Source: Candidatus Omnitrophota bacterium
GTDB lineage: Bacteria; Omnitrophota; Omnitrophia; JAHJGZ01
Length of the DNA: 44,324 nucleotides
Direction: 5' to 3'
Assembly (NCBI GenBank): GCA_018823795.1
Contig: JAHJGZ010000081.1
Span: 1 to 44,324, forward strand
The notes beneath the pieces were generated by a model. It saw nothing but the letters and a program-made list of their open reading frames with translations. It ran no database searches and had not been told where the DNA came from. The first letter of the stretch is position 1, and each line of letters begins with the position of its first letter. Positions 17,001 through 25,900 of this stretch are shown piece after piece. The position numbers were made by a program, and so were the translations under genes.

Positions 17001-20000
17001 GATACTATTTTGGATATACAAAAGCGATACGGCTGGAAGGGATTATTGCCTACATGGGGCGAGATACACGACGGCCGATATACGACGGTGGGGAATGCGT
17101 ATGCAACCGGTGATAATCTTAACCTTGCGGTTAAAGTCTTCATGGTGCTTGGCGCGTTTGAAGAAAATACTGTTCTGTATACAAAGGCGAAACAATTTTT
17201 AGATGCGCAACAGAGCGGGTATGTGGCGATGTATGATGCACAGAAAAACTTATTCTATGGAGCACGGAAAAACGGGAAAATAAATCCTACGTATTATCTT
17301 GATAGAATCAGTAATGAATTCGCTCCGGGAGTTGCGTGGGCCGTAACGTATTATGGCATGAGCACCGATGCATTTTATAACTTAGGCGCTCCTATCGATA
17401 GTACGAACAATACTCTCTTGTCATGGAACGGGGACGGTTTTACCATGGGATGGCAACTCCTTACGTTTGATACCACACAATTTAAAGCGTTCAATATAGC
17501 ACAATACAATTATTTACATACGATGCTCCGTATATCACATGCTGATGGTCAACCAGGATTACGGTCACCGTCTGATGACCCTTTTGGAGGGTATGCCATA
17601 AGTGGATATAATGCACTTCGTGAAGGGGGAAATATTGTTGAAAACGTGTGGAGCCCCTATGCCTTGGGAGTGTACTATCGGTTACCGGCAGCGCGGCACA
17701 CTTTGAATAAATGGCTCGAAAATCTTGCACGATCCGTTATGATGGTCGGACCACTCGGACTCTTTGATGCGGGGCGTGGCACCGTTTATACTACAATAAA
17801 AACAACAAACACGATCCTTGGTATTGATCATATTTCTTTTCTATTAGGCTTGGGCACCGAAGGGCCGCGATATTTTGAGAGGGCATTTGAGCGTCTTGGT
17901 TCATTGTCAAAACACAAAGCGATGTATCAAGCATATGCCGATCAAAATTTATCATCGCTTGTCCTTTTAACGAGTCCTCTTGCGCATCCACCGCAGGCAT
18001 CGGAAAAAATAGCACCGTCTACGGATACGTCCCAAAAGAAGAGCAACAATTTTTCATCACAAACACTTATTTTTGACCTTTTAGCCCATTTTAATTTATC
18101 GCCATACACTAACTGGGGAAAAGCCATCGTTACCAAGGATGGCAATGCCCTACTTATCAAACATAACCGTCGTGCCGATGGTGGAGGGCACAGCTGGGCA
18201 GGTGAAAATCTAACGATGCCGTGCCGTATCGGAAAGGGACAGCGCATTGTTGTCAAAGGTGCGGGTTCTTTTACACTCAAACTTGAAGGTTCGAGAACGG
18301 TGCTTTTTAAAGTAGATTTGGATACGAACGGGCAGACTGTCCTGCATATACCGGCCGGGATCGTCATACAACGCATTATTATTGATCACATCCAACCGGG
18401 AACGTCAGTGAGGATAGAGCAGATGGGGATTATTGGTGGAGAGGGAAAAGAAACATCGAGTGTGGATGATGTATTATGGCAAGGTATGAAAAATGCGTTT
18501 TCCCGTATATCCCTCAGCGGTGCGGTAAGCCTGGGTGCGGCTACGGTCTTTGCCGCTGATATGATACCCGCTGTTTTGGGGGAACGAGCGATCGCCGCTC
18601 TTGCTAAAAGTCTTGCACAAGAGAACGATAGCACTGCTCGCGAAGAGATTATTAATGCATTAGTTGCGTTCGGTAAAGAAAATCAAGATGCCCTTCACGC
18701 TATTCTCGGTGCTCTTAATCGAAAAGAAAATACTGACCGAGAATATGCAAAGGTTTCGTGGGCATTGGGAAAAATTGCCGGAAAAAAGTCTGCCTCAGAT
18801 ATTATTCAAGCAGTAGACCCGATTGTACGTGCATTCGGAATTTTTTGTGCTCTACCCTATATCGAGGCATTACTGAAAACAGGCGTTCGAACATCTGAAA
18901 TTGAGACTTTTCTGAGGACAATTATGACTGCCGAAGATATTGAGCGGGTGCCGTCAGATACCTACATTCTCAAGACGATGATACAAAAAAACGGATGGCC
19001 GGTTATCAAGGAGTTAGACGAGGTGGCACAGCGGCTCGGAGAACGGGCACTTCTTTCGGATAAAGGTTACCGCGAAGTTTTAGCAAAAGATGTATTTGAA
19101 TATGACCTGCGCATATTTATATACCGACTTGGCGAATCAATGGGCCGTATCCTTACCAATCTGCAGGTCAATGATCTTGTTGGTTACATACAAGAACGCA
19201 AGGAGGCGGTGCCGTTTGATGAGGTGAAAGTGCAGATTGACCTAACAGGACTTGATACACACGGCAGGAGTATGGGGGAGCGCATACCATTAACCGGGCC
19301 CGTTTTGGGGAAACGAGCGATCGCCGCTCTTGCTAAAAGTCTTGCACAAGAGAACGATAGCACTGCTCGCGAAGAGATTATTAATGCATTAGTTTCGTTT
19401 GGTAAAGAAAATCAGGATGCAGTTCATGCAATTCTCCGTGCTCTTAATCGGCGAGAAAATACCGTCCGAGAGTATGCAAAAGTTTCATGGGCGTTGGGAG
19501 AAATTGCCGGGAAAGAATCCGTTTCAGATATTATTAAAGAAGTAAACCCTCTTTTGCTTAATTCGGGAATCTTTTTTAGTTTACCCTATCTTAACGCATT
19601 GCTGAAAACAGGCGTGCGCACCTCTGAAATAGAGACGCTATTGAGGACCGTTATGACCGACACAAATATTGAGAAAAACATATTTGATACATACATCCTC
19701 AAGACGCTGATACAGAAAAACGGATGGCCGATTATAAAAGAATTGAATAATGTACCCCAAAGAGTTGGCGAACAAGCGCCACTTACCGAGTTCGGATATA
19801 ACAATGTGTTGAAAAACGATGAGTATGGATTTGAGTTGCCCATATTTTTGTATCGACTGAGCGAATCAATGAACCGTATCCTTACCAATATCCAGGTTAA
19901 TACCCTTGTTACTCGCATATACCCTCAATCGAGTGATACGCCGATGTCATTTAAAGATATTCAAGAGCATATTGATATCACCGGACTTGATGTACGGGGC

Positions 20001-22688
20001 AGGAGTATAGTAAATCGCGTACAACTGACCGATGAAGGACTCAAGATGGTTATTTTGTCAACGGATGCTGTTGAGATAGAGAAGTTTATTAGACACTATG
20101 TAGAACGGGAATCTATTGATACTTCGCAAGCAGAGATACAAAGACTGAGCCGCAATCTTGCAGACAGAAAGATGATAATATTCACTATCCAGGGTTTAGA
20201 AGAAATCTTAAAGAAAACAGCAGGGAAGAAAACATCACACACCGGGGAAAATGTAATACCGCTTACAAAAACGTTACCCGCCATATTCATAAACGGTCTT
20301 GTCGGCCTTTTTTGTAGCACTGTTTTGGCAAGTGATATGCGGCCACAACAGAAGACCGAAAGCCTTTTTGAAATTTTTCAGGATTGGGAAGCGGCGCTCG
20401 AAAGAGAATGCGATATGAACGAAAGTGCCCATTTTGGCTCTGTCTCATCAAGTCGTCTTATCCTTAATTCGCGCGAGAACCAGAAAGTTATCGACGCATT
20501 GAATGCGTTGTATCATAGTAAGGAGACGGTGCATCCTGATGAGTTGGAGCAGGAGATATCATTAATAAAAGATGTTTTAACGGGACAGGTGAAGGTAAGT
20601 AAAAAATTGCGGGTATATGCTGCGTTTCAAGCGTATTACATGATTTCAAAACACAATGCACTCTACGGCAGTGACATCTCACCGATTGGTTTACTTCGTC
20701 CGTATGCACAGAATGTTTTTATTAATACCGTAGACCGTGCGAGCGATCACCCGAGCGAAGAAGAAGTTTTTGCTGCTGCATTGATTTATAAAGCAAAATT
20801 TGAATTGCCGGTTGTTATTGATTTAGCGATGGATGTTCTTTATTCGGCAGCATTTAATGACAGACATACGCACCAGCAATTTGCACGGGCTGTCCTTGAA
20901 CTATCTGCCGACAATCAAATCTCTTACGACCCGGAAAAATTATATGAGCTTGAGTATAAGGACGTCGTTGCTCTTGCCATTGGGATCATCGATGATAACG
21001 GCTATCGGCACTATACGGATGTTATTTTAAAAAGAGTTATGACTGAATGGCGCATTAATGGCCGTTTTCATACATTGGAAGAACTGGAAAAGAGTGTCAG
21101 GAGTGCTTGTGATGATTTAGGGAAACAGCCGGCAAAGAAGAAAACAGAAAAAAAGAAAACGCAAAACGCACCGTTCACAAAAGTGTCACCAGGGAAACAA
21201 AAGATAGCAAAAAATCTTAAGCATGAAACCATGAAAAAGTCTGCGCTTTTAAATCGATCTCCCGTAGCAAAAAACTATGCACAGCGAGGGAATATGCCGA
21301 TTCGCTTAATAACCGATTTTAATCAGGGAAAATATCGGATTACCCCGAAAGATCCTACGACATTAACGCAACTTGGTTTTTTTAAGATTAAAGATGGTGC
21401 ATCGCAGGAAGTAACGTCATATGTAATTGATGAAGGCCCTCAGCAAAACGTGTTCCTAAGAATTAAAACATTGCTTGATGAAGCGCTTGAGATTGAACAC
21501 CGCGTCAGGGAAAAACTCGGGTATCTTTTGAATAAAGAGGTAAAAATCATCATCGTTGAAGATATGGGGGAGATTGTCAATGTTTTCCCTCGCGAGGAAA
21601 ACGTGATCTATGTCGATTCGGATATCGCACACAAATCTTTTTCGTCTGTCGACCTGTGGTGGTATCTTCGGCATGAGGCGCGAGCCCATAAGACCGACAA
21701 TGGCCGTATTACGTATGAAACAGAAGCAGCGCCGGTGTGGGGAAGTATTATTGATTTATTTTTATTAAAAGAAAAAGGTTTTGGAAATTTACACAATACA
21801 ATAGAAGCCTCTCTATTATACAATCCCCTTATTACTAATTGGCAGGAGTGGAATCGAATATTCAGCGAAGTAGAGCTTCTTCTTTTTCGTAAAAAGCTTA
21901 ATTTTGCTACGTTTGATATCGATCAGGCGGCATCATCAACATATATCACGCAGTTTATCAAGAAACAGAATGTGCCGGATCTTATTTATGAACTTATCGT
22001 AACATTTTTAATCGAACGAAATAAACGTGACAGCCTTGATGATATCCTGAAGGAAAATAAAGAAGTAGCCGAGCCGCTCATGAAGGCATATTTTGAATTT
22101 TTAAGCGGCTTTCCCCATGAGATTGGGTATGACCATGTATTGCGCAATATGTTTACGGGAGATGATCCGGGGGTGGTTATTATTCCCGAGAGTTTTTACG
22201 CTGCCTTTAATCAACTGTTTGTTCATTATGAGGAAACACGTAATTTATTTAAACGTACGAAAAATAAAAAAATTGAGGTGGTTGCTGATGCCGATGTCAT
22301 GCGTGTTATTGAGCGTAATATGAAAAACGGCAATGGGGATCATATAACCGTCATGGCGACCGTTGATCATGACATCATACAGAAAATCAAAACAGAAGGC
22401 GGGATGTGGCGTACGGTGAATACGATTACCTTTGATAACAATATGAGCGATTTCGGAAAATTTACTTTAAGCGAACTCGCCAATTGGTATCTTGCTGCCA
22501 TGCTCTATTCTATTTATCGTGGAAAGATTCCGCCGCATATTGCATTCAATAAGTTGCTCGAAAATAATGGTGTCATAAGCGATACGGCGGTTACTGATTA
22601 TTTAAAGATTAATGAATATCTTTCTGAAACACTTATGAAACAACTTTACGAACAGCACCGCCGCCGCGCTATTGAAATAGCAGCTTAA
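11016..22688 (+). CDS. Giant multidomain secreted/membrane protein 1 (3,890 aa)
   Basis: ATG 11016 starts a classical signal peptide (MKMNKTIRTIAFFTALIFSF...VVHSA); upstream in-frame codons from 10920 lie in the palindromic leader and are rejected. Domains: residues 30-500, the DAH/GLEGG/GGFH domain shared with giant 2 (Asp61-His63, Glu91, His458), tentatively TraB/Tiki/ChaN-like; 510-680 coiled coil; 690-830 possibly a degenerate GNAT fold; about 905-1140, 1190-1210, 1415-1530, 1670-1710 and 1785-1885 membrane helices; 1886-2310 a glycoamylase-like (alpha/alpha) barrel (SYNYFRYGTGIDEKTELPYE, GLLPTWGE, SPYALGVYYRLP, LGIDHISFLLGLG); 2345-2480 a beta-sandwich resembling a CBM; 2524-3009 two HEAT-like repeats of 243 aa; then helical regions, a Lys-rich linker near 3370, and a C-terminal domain with RHEARAH (His3553, Glu3554, His3558). 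Four internal signal-peptide-like segments occur. Overall function unknown; perhaps envelope glycan remodelling. Confidence 0.9.
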   Translation: MKMNKTIRTIAFFTALIFSFTTVVHSAPSSVYKINVPESIGTVKERWRGNEKNGVVVHVQDAHTSLEAQVNLAKILLHLEKNEKVKHVGLEGGDRVLDVSSCRDFAIPQARNAMVHRFMQQGVLSGVESAAILGTGRAQYAGIEETELFYKNLEQFNEATNSFEKNADAFRQLQKTIDDYYHEVIIAPALAAFLEKEKQYKNNAIPLFDFIEVLLTGVPTFDDLMQNCPVLYSFIETVQKKRTFFKDVLDLEKKALRKWAHERQGSFSEEDQNTYHTIAASLLSTSEDGYEQLLSLHQKYGIIEARNGARSRMPYEYLRKYLTVCRSLEAIDFPTLFREIEHVSMDIKLNYARSDEERAYILLDEGIRFIENLITLKLVPEDTVLLEEKTETIRTHIYEFARAQSIIIDYRHLNALIDKAICFYREAHRRDEVLVNNHLANVQDNKNAVSVLVSGGFHSPGIKQALKKRGISYVEIAPRMTDIRSDIPYVEKMRGSLVSPHSMSQITIHYLLSDLSRGKGRRTIEGEVKERIKEELLSIAILLKLQEEKDRIVGKTFERGAEISDILREFSKQIDREREKIEMSSGDLNKIIGKLHSIMMLAGADPEENFVEQLPTGDEALTAVIKKAYTDSRLEWENAAPFITALNRDMKIRLATLIERTRVFPIREKYVFDAASEKKEPKIFSLRIDTFSHRTRAHAVIDQLRTSGELMDEKLWYDIRADIMNEKGRLVKATADGQLVALLYVKNEADGERNGDYLSIQAVHVREEWHTRQVLQHIVLYIAERFAQGSDIYFDVPSKGRQTFLHNEKYSHEFSALIKEGKGQAPQHAMPLCLRSNELDTLRRYDKEEQSILQNEFKRQSTQENIHDDSEQMSPSFNINLVSVLERYREREDVEDAKVKTAVPWKTIGSVIGVLAAGCATIGFGLYVNLLSLSLNTMYTHFPTMILHGAFGGACGAVLMNFLNWAYENEYVPSDEAQHAALWYTLFPCALVSIPLLNILFGYYLHFDYVAAIFMGGIGGVAVSIGLAGVVARIIDYVIHPVGRMIQSIANHPRAQYLGKDAYNASDAAYNIGLLVSLPVFLTVGILVTNGNIGLYDLTFDDLEMLIIALGSGVVVGRFSGMFAQLVTDCIVKPVVNGIKNLSHDSIEKTLVEEEYQLETNMHTEIEEISEDDFPTSPLAIHGQKSPFLRYFILVASIFIILFIMLNAVFKLDSSQFRDYVFKSTSSSSHRTLPEGQPERSAEQESDQKTAVADSLEDTQKKPYSLGVDTNLDEAGKVSPLPEAEENELSFELVNPENVTGTELVVIVYNGQGNYEYREQSKDKIPEDVLKKILQLVENIIGKLKSDSKDHRVVVRVMKDTNKEIQKPGIAISGDTTTVYIDFDMVNDSSQEVPSDELAGNVHRDIHRSQRGIVTFLSAGLCLVPSLVYAAGEAVANESILSVLMSGALFTFLIGGLALIMYRILPRVWNSLKKNFVQKGYERVETIFAKNEGISTVWFIGGGALIFVLFLLANYMVYFEKYPTLSHYAKPTGVPLVYQTYNDHTIPGGFDIVSKLRKDIKPIKKHLIAIETIAAQHDVDWLVRVREIEQYLRKNRLISDKALATDTHGNGVCDVALGLFRGYTLYNADREEGVSDWEAAVNEMLGHERVTSPVDKTISGNQNGFSAIQAIGILALACILITCAPLVVMSGAAAALLVRVYVLHKQGKLKEPLQKFGTDVIDYLAVKIPPLIDRMSDAYASGQAFIEKIQGATFYRSVTQKKAQGLQFFNRRVMKPIGRGLFVCAQYGISVITTIYHFIARYGSSFAQRVGKNRLYQETIGDILRSLQLVYHFIVVPILIPISYLLSLIIYPIVLAFGATGKFPRIAKAVTTVVLIVIAPVFVFANERFVTPQTLGQQPAGIALAQKGATDVSAMRDILNRSYNYFRYGTGIDEKTELPYERLAVSKNSITNQDTRTQPTLIGFYVQFLIDIAHGNIKVDFIKPLDAQKRLERILDTILDIQKRYGWKGLLPTWGEIHDGRYTTVGNAYATGDNLNLAVKVFMVLGAFEENTVLYTKAKQFLDAQQSGYVAMYDAQKNLFYGARKNGKINPTYYLDRISNEFAPGVAWAVTYYGMSTDAFYNLGAPIDSTNNTLLSWNGDGFTMGWQLLTFDTTQFKAFNIAQYNYLHTMLRISHADGQPGLRSPSDDPFGGYAISGYNALREGGNIVENVWSPYALGVYYRLPAARHTLNKWLENLARSVMMVGPLGLFDAGRGTVYTTIKTTNTILGIDHISFLLGLGTEGPRYFERAFERLGSLSKHKAMYQAYADQNLSSLVLLTSPLAHPPQASEKIAPSTDTSQKKSNNFSSQTLIFDLLAHFNLSPYTNWGKAIVTKDGNALLIKHNRRADGGGHSWAGENLTMPCRIGKGQRIVVKGAGSFTLKLEGSRTVLFKVDLDTNGQTVLHIPAGIVIQRIIIDHIQPGTSVRIEQMGIIGGEGKETSSVDDVLWQGMKNAFSRISLSGAVSLGAATVFAADMIPAVLGERAIAALAKSLAQENDSTAREEIINALVAFGKENQDALHAILGALNRKENTDREYAKVSWALGKIAGKKSASDIIQAVDPIVRAFGIFCALPYIEALLKTGVRTSEIETFLRTIMTAEDIERVPSDTYILKTMIQKNGWPVIKELDEVAQRLGERALLSDKGYREVLAKDVFEYDLRIFIYRLGESMGRILTNLQVNDLVGYIQERKEAVPFDEVKVQIDLTGLDTHGRSMGERIPLTGPVLGKRAIAALAKSLAQENDSTAREEIINALVSFGKENQDAVHAILRALNRRENTVREYAKVSWALGEIAGKESVSDIIKEVNPLLLNSGIFFSLPYLNALLKTGVRTSEIETLLRTVMTDTNIEKNIFDTYILKTLIQKNGWPIIKELNNVPQRVGEQAPLTEFGYNNVLKNDEYGFELPIFLYRLSESMNRILTNIQVNTLVTRIYPQSSDTPMSFKDIQEHIDITGLDVRGRSIVNRVQLTDEGLKMVILSTDAVEIEKFIRHYVERESIDTSQAEIQRLSRNLADRKMIIFTIQGLEEILKKTAGKKTSHTGENVIPLTKTLPAIFINGLVGLFCSTVLASDMRPQQKTESLFEIFQDWEAALERECDMNESAHFGSVSSSRLILNSRENQKVIDALNALYHSKETVHPDELEQEISLIKDVLTGQVKVSKKLRVYAAFQAYYMISKHNALYGSDISPIGLLRPYAQNVFINTVDRASDHPSEEEVFAAALIYKAKFELPVVIDLAMDVLYSAAFNDRHTHQQFARAVLELSADNQISYDPEKLYELEYKDVVALAIGIIDDNGYRHYTDVILKRVMTEWRINGRFHTLEELEKSVRSACDDLGKQPAKKKTEKKKTQNAPFTKVSPGKQKIAKNLKHETMKKSALLNRSPVAKNYAQRGNMPIRLITDFNQGKYRITPKDPTTLTQLGFFKIKDGASQEVTSYVIDEGPQQNVFLRIKTLLDEALEIEHRVREKLGYLLNKEVKIIIVEDMGEIVNVFPREENVIYVDSDIAHKSFSSVDLWWYLRHEARAHKTDNGRITYETEAAPVWGSIIDLFLLKEKGFGNLHNTIEASLLYNPLITNWQEWNRIFSEVELLLFRKKLNFATFDIDQAASSTYITQFIKKQNVPDLIYELIVTFLIERNKRDSLDDILKENKEVAEPLMKAYFEFLSGFPHEIGYDHVLRNMFTGDDPGVVIIPESFYAAFNQLFVHYEETRNLFKRTKNKKIEVVADADVMRVIERNMKNGNGDHITVMATVDHDIIQKIKTEGGMWRTVNTITFDNNMSDFGKFTLSELANWYLAAMLYSIYRGKIPPHIAFNKLLENNGVISDTAVTDYLKINEYLSETLMKQLYEQHRRRAIEIAA
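18584..20041 (+). repeat. Tandem 729-bp internal duplication within giant gene 1
   Basis: Copy A 18584-19312, copy B 19313-20041, both in frame (243 codons). The first 82 bp (18584-18665 versus 19313-19394) are identical at the nucleotide level, while the remainder has diverged to clear but partial protein similarity (LLKTGVRTSEIE, ILKTxIQKNGWPxIKEL, ITGLDxxGRS). The mosaic identity suggests an old duplication partly homogenised by recent gene conversion. Confidence 0.92.
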
Positions 22689-22914
22689 ATGAGGCCATGG
22701 CTTACGGAGGGCAAAGCACGACGTAAGCCATATGGCCGAATTTATACTTTGCCAGCTAGCTGGCAAAGTATAAATGAAGCAATTAATATTTTATCCGCCA
22801 TCAGGCGGATAAGGGATAAATGATCCAGGTGTATTATCCCGCTTTGCTTCGGTTTGAGAAGCCGGCGGGCGATAAATGATTCAAATATATTATCCAGCTA
22901 CGCTGGATAAATGA
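22688..22914. repeat. Palindromic element, copy 5, plus TTATCC/GGATAA hairpin array
   Basis: AATGA (22688-22692) overlaps the giant gene 1 stop codon. Left arm: GGCC-ATGGCTTACG with CGTAAGCCAT, bulge AT, GGCC (22693-22737). GAA then leads into a perfect 34-bp palindrome at 22741-22774 (half-site TTTATACTTTGCCAGCT). Three tandem hairpins follow, each of the form TTATCC...GGATAA (the second imperfect), each closed by ATGA: 22790-22812, about 22834-22877 and 22890-22910. These fill nearly all of the 309-bp spacer between the giants; 22915-22985 holds nothing else I can name. Confidence 0.8.
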
Positions 22915-22997
22915 CCGACCTTACATCCTACAAGCGAAGCAGCGGGGATACGTTTAGAAATACAGCATAACTTCTCTATTACCTTAAAAGGCACAAT

Positions 22998-25900
22998 ATG
23001 TATAAAGATATTGTACAAAAATACATAGCACTTTTTATGGCAGTAACGTTTGTTATTGCTAACCATGTGTCTCCATGTTATTCGTTTGAAGACCATGTGT
23101 CATATCCTCCATGTGAGCCGCAGACGGCTAGTACCCAGGTCTCCCCACAGCATCATTTTGACTATCTGCCGAAGGAGCAAGCGACTGTCACCTATACATC
23201 GCCTTCCCAGGAATCTGTATCCGCCGCGCCGCGTGTCGTTTTTATTGATGACGCACACTGTAATTATGAAGTACAAAAAAAGATTGCCTCAATTCTTAAA
23301 GTGCTCCATGCCCGTGAAAAGAATATTACTGTCGGAGTCGAAGGAGCATTTGGACGGATAGACACAACGCTTTTTTCGACCTATCCCGATCAAACAACGA
23401 AAGAAAAGGTGTTCGATACGTATGTTAAAGAAGGCACGATTTCTGGAGTCGAATTATTTTCTCTTCTTTCACATAATGCGTCGCCCGTCGTTGGACTCGA
23501 AGAGAAAGAATTATATCGTTTAGAATTTCAGGCTTACCTTGATGCCATGACCGCAGGCACGAGTAGTATGTCCGCAATAGATGACCTTATCGAAAAAGTC
23601 CATAGGTTAAAAAGCCTTGTGTATTCAAAAGATCTCTATCGAATAGAAAAAATGCGTGACGCTATGCGCACGGGAGCAATCGATACCCTTACCTATATCG
23701 AAAGCTTATTATCGTGGTGCTTAACCAATCCTATTGATATACATGCATGGCCGTCTATCCAACAGCTGCTTAAGGCGAAGAATGTTCATCGTGTCGATAC
23801 TGTGCGATTAGCCGATGAACTTTTGGCACTTGAAGACTCTATTGTTCAGAAGCTTATCGGCAGCCCCCGTGAGCGTACTCTTTTTACCTTAGCAAAAGAG
23901 CTTGCTATTCTCAAAAAGGGCATTGCACTTGAACTTGAACGTGACGAATACCAGTATCTTAAAAAGAATCGTCATTCATTCAGTGTGCGGCATGCAGCGG
24001 ATGTACTCCGTGCTATCGACGGAACATTACCTGATGATTTTTATGACACTTTTTTGCCACACATCGACATCGTACTCAATACCATTATTACATTTTATGA
24101 CCGTGCGCTCGAACGTGAAGAGGTTATGGCACAGAATATTATACGTACCGCAAATACGTCTGCTGGCTTATGCGTGGCAGTTATCGGAGGATTTCACCGT
24201 GAAGGGATGATACAGTTATTGAAGCGGCAGTCAATCTACCCTGTTGTTATTACGCCGAAGGTTATGAACGCCCCTCAGACAGGCATATATACCACGAATG
24301 TCCTTGCTCAATCCCGCGCTATGCGGCTCAATACTATGGCACTTGCCCACTGGTTTGACGAAAAAGGAACCTACACGGAAGACGAGCGGCTTATTTTTTT
24401 CAAAACGATCGTTCATAAACTATTTCCTGAAGGCCTTCGCGGGCCGGATGAGGAAGCAGTCTATCAGGAGTGGAAGAAACAGTATTGGAAACGATGCCGT
24501 AACAGTGACGCTGCGATGGCAACGTTCGAACTCATCGTCCGTAATGACGACGTCGATACAGAATCGTTTATAGGTGCGATCAATACCTTCCCCGAGTATG
24601 CCATGGCGTGCCTGACACGGATGATAGACAAAGATAAAAAAAGGGCAGAACAGTTCATGCAAAAGGTAATGGTAAAACTTACCGAGGGAAAAAGGAAGAG
24701 CGCCGCAGAGGAAACAAATCGGTTTTATCTGTGCTCGGCATCACCGCGGAAAAAGGAAATTTTTGCCTCTCTCGTTGAAAAAATGACAGGCGTAAAACTT
24801 AACGATGATTTTACGATAACCGGGCCTGACAGCGACTTTGAACCGCTTTCACCAGAGGGGACGAAAGAAAGCGCTCTTATGGCGCTTGCGTTTTATAAGG
24901 TTTTTCAGGCATTACAACATCAAAGCGCGCTTGCCCCGGGCGTGTATGTGGGAAGCGACTTCATTTTTCTTGATAAAGACGACCAAGAGATTGCGAAACC
25001 CTCGGGTGCACAGGAAGCACGGGATATGTATGCTGTCCTTGCAGGGCAGCCGACGAAAGGAATTTCAGGTTTCGTCGTCGTTGAGGTGCCTGAGAAAGGC
25101 GATCCGAACGTACATGTTGATACGGATTGTTCCTATGTGATCCTTAAACAGCCGTATGAAATAATTAACGGAAGAGACAAGAAAAAAATTATCGAGTTCA
25201 TGGTGCGCACTCAGAGTGAAAACGATGCGGAGGCAGCCGATACACTCACAAAAATCGAAAAAGAAGAGTATCATGAGATAACCGTTGAAGAACTTTACCG
25301 CTGCTATGTTAATGCGGGATTGTATAAAGGCAAAGCAGGTGGAATCGGCATTCAAGACGACATATTTTTCCCTCTTATTAATACTATTTATGGAGACCCC
25401 TATGTGATTAAAGGGCTTTCTTTCAGGAAGCTTGCCGCCATACTTACTCAGAATCGATCATTGCCCATCGCTGCTTTCTCCGATCCGCAATGGGGAATAA
25501 TAAGCAAAAACAGCAAACTCCGACCGTGTGATGATCTGTTTGAAAACGATAGTCGCATGCACACATATGAAATAGAACTGCTGAAGCGAATGGCACGGGA
25601 TTATCTTATGAAGGGAAAACTGAAAACATCCGCGCAATGCCTTTTTCTCATTGCGGTCAAGAGCGACACGGCGACGGAATCGTTACGGAAAGAGTTCGGT
25701 GAGATAATGGAAAACGAGGTATTTAATACCCGCAATATTAGTCTTAAAAAATTTATTGCCACGTTCCGAAAGATTGAAGAACGCCTTAACACAGTATGGG
25801 GATGGCGAAACGATCGCCTTAACAGTTTATACACAAAAGCCGTGGCGCCGCTTTTTTCCGACATGGTTTCCTTTTTTGAATCACTAGGGAATGCGGGAAA

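Noticed and set aside
22790-22914. CRISPR-like array
   Set aside because: The repeated units are short hairpins with almost no spacer between them, no constant 24-40 bp repeat with unique spacers, and no cas genes.
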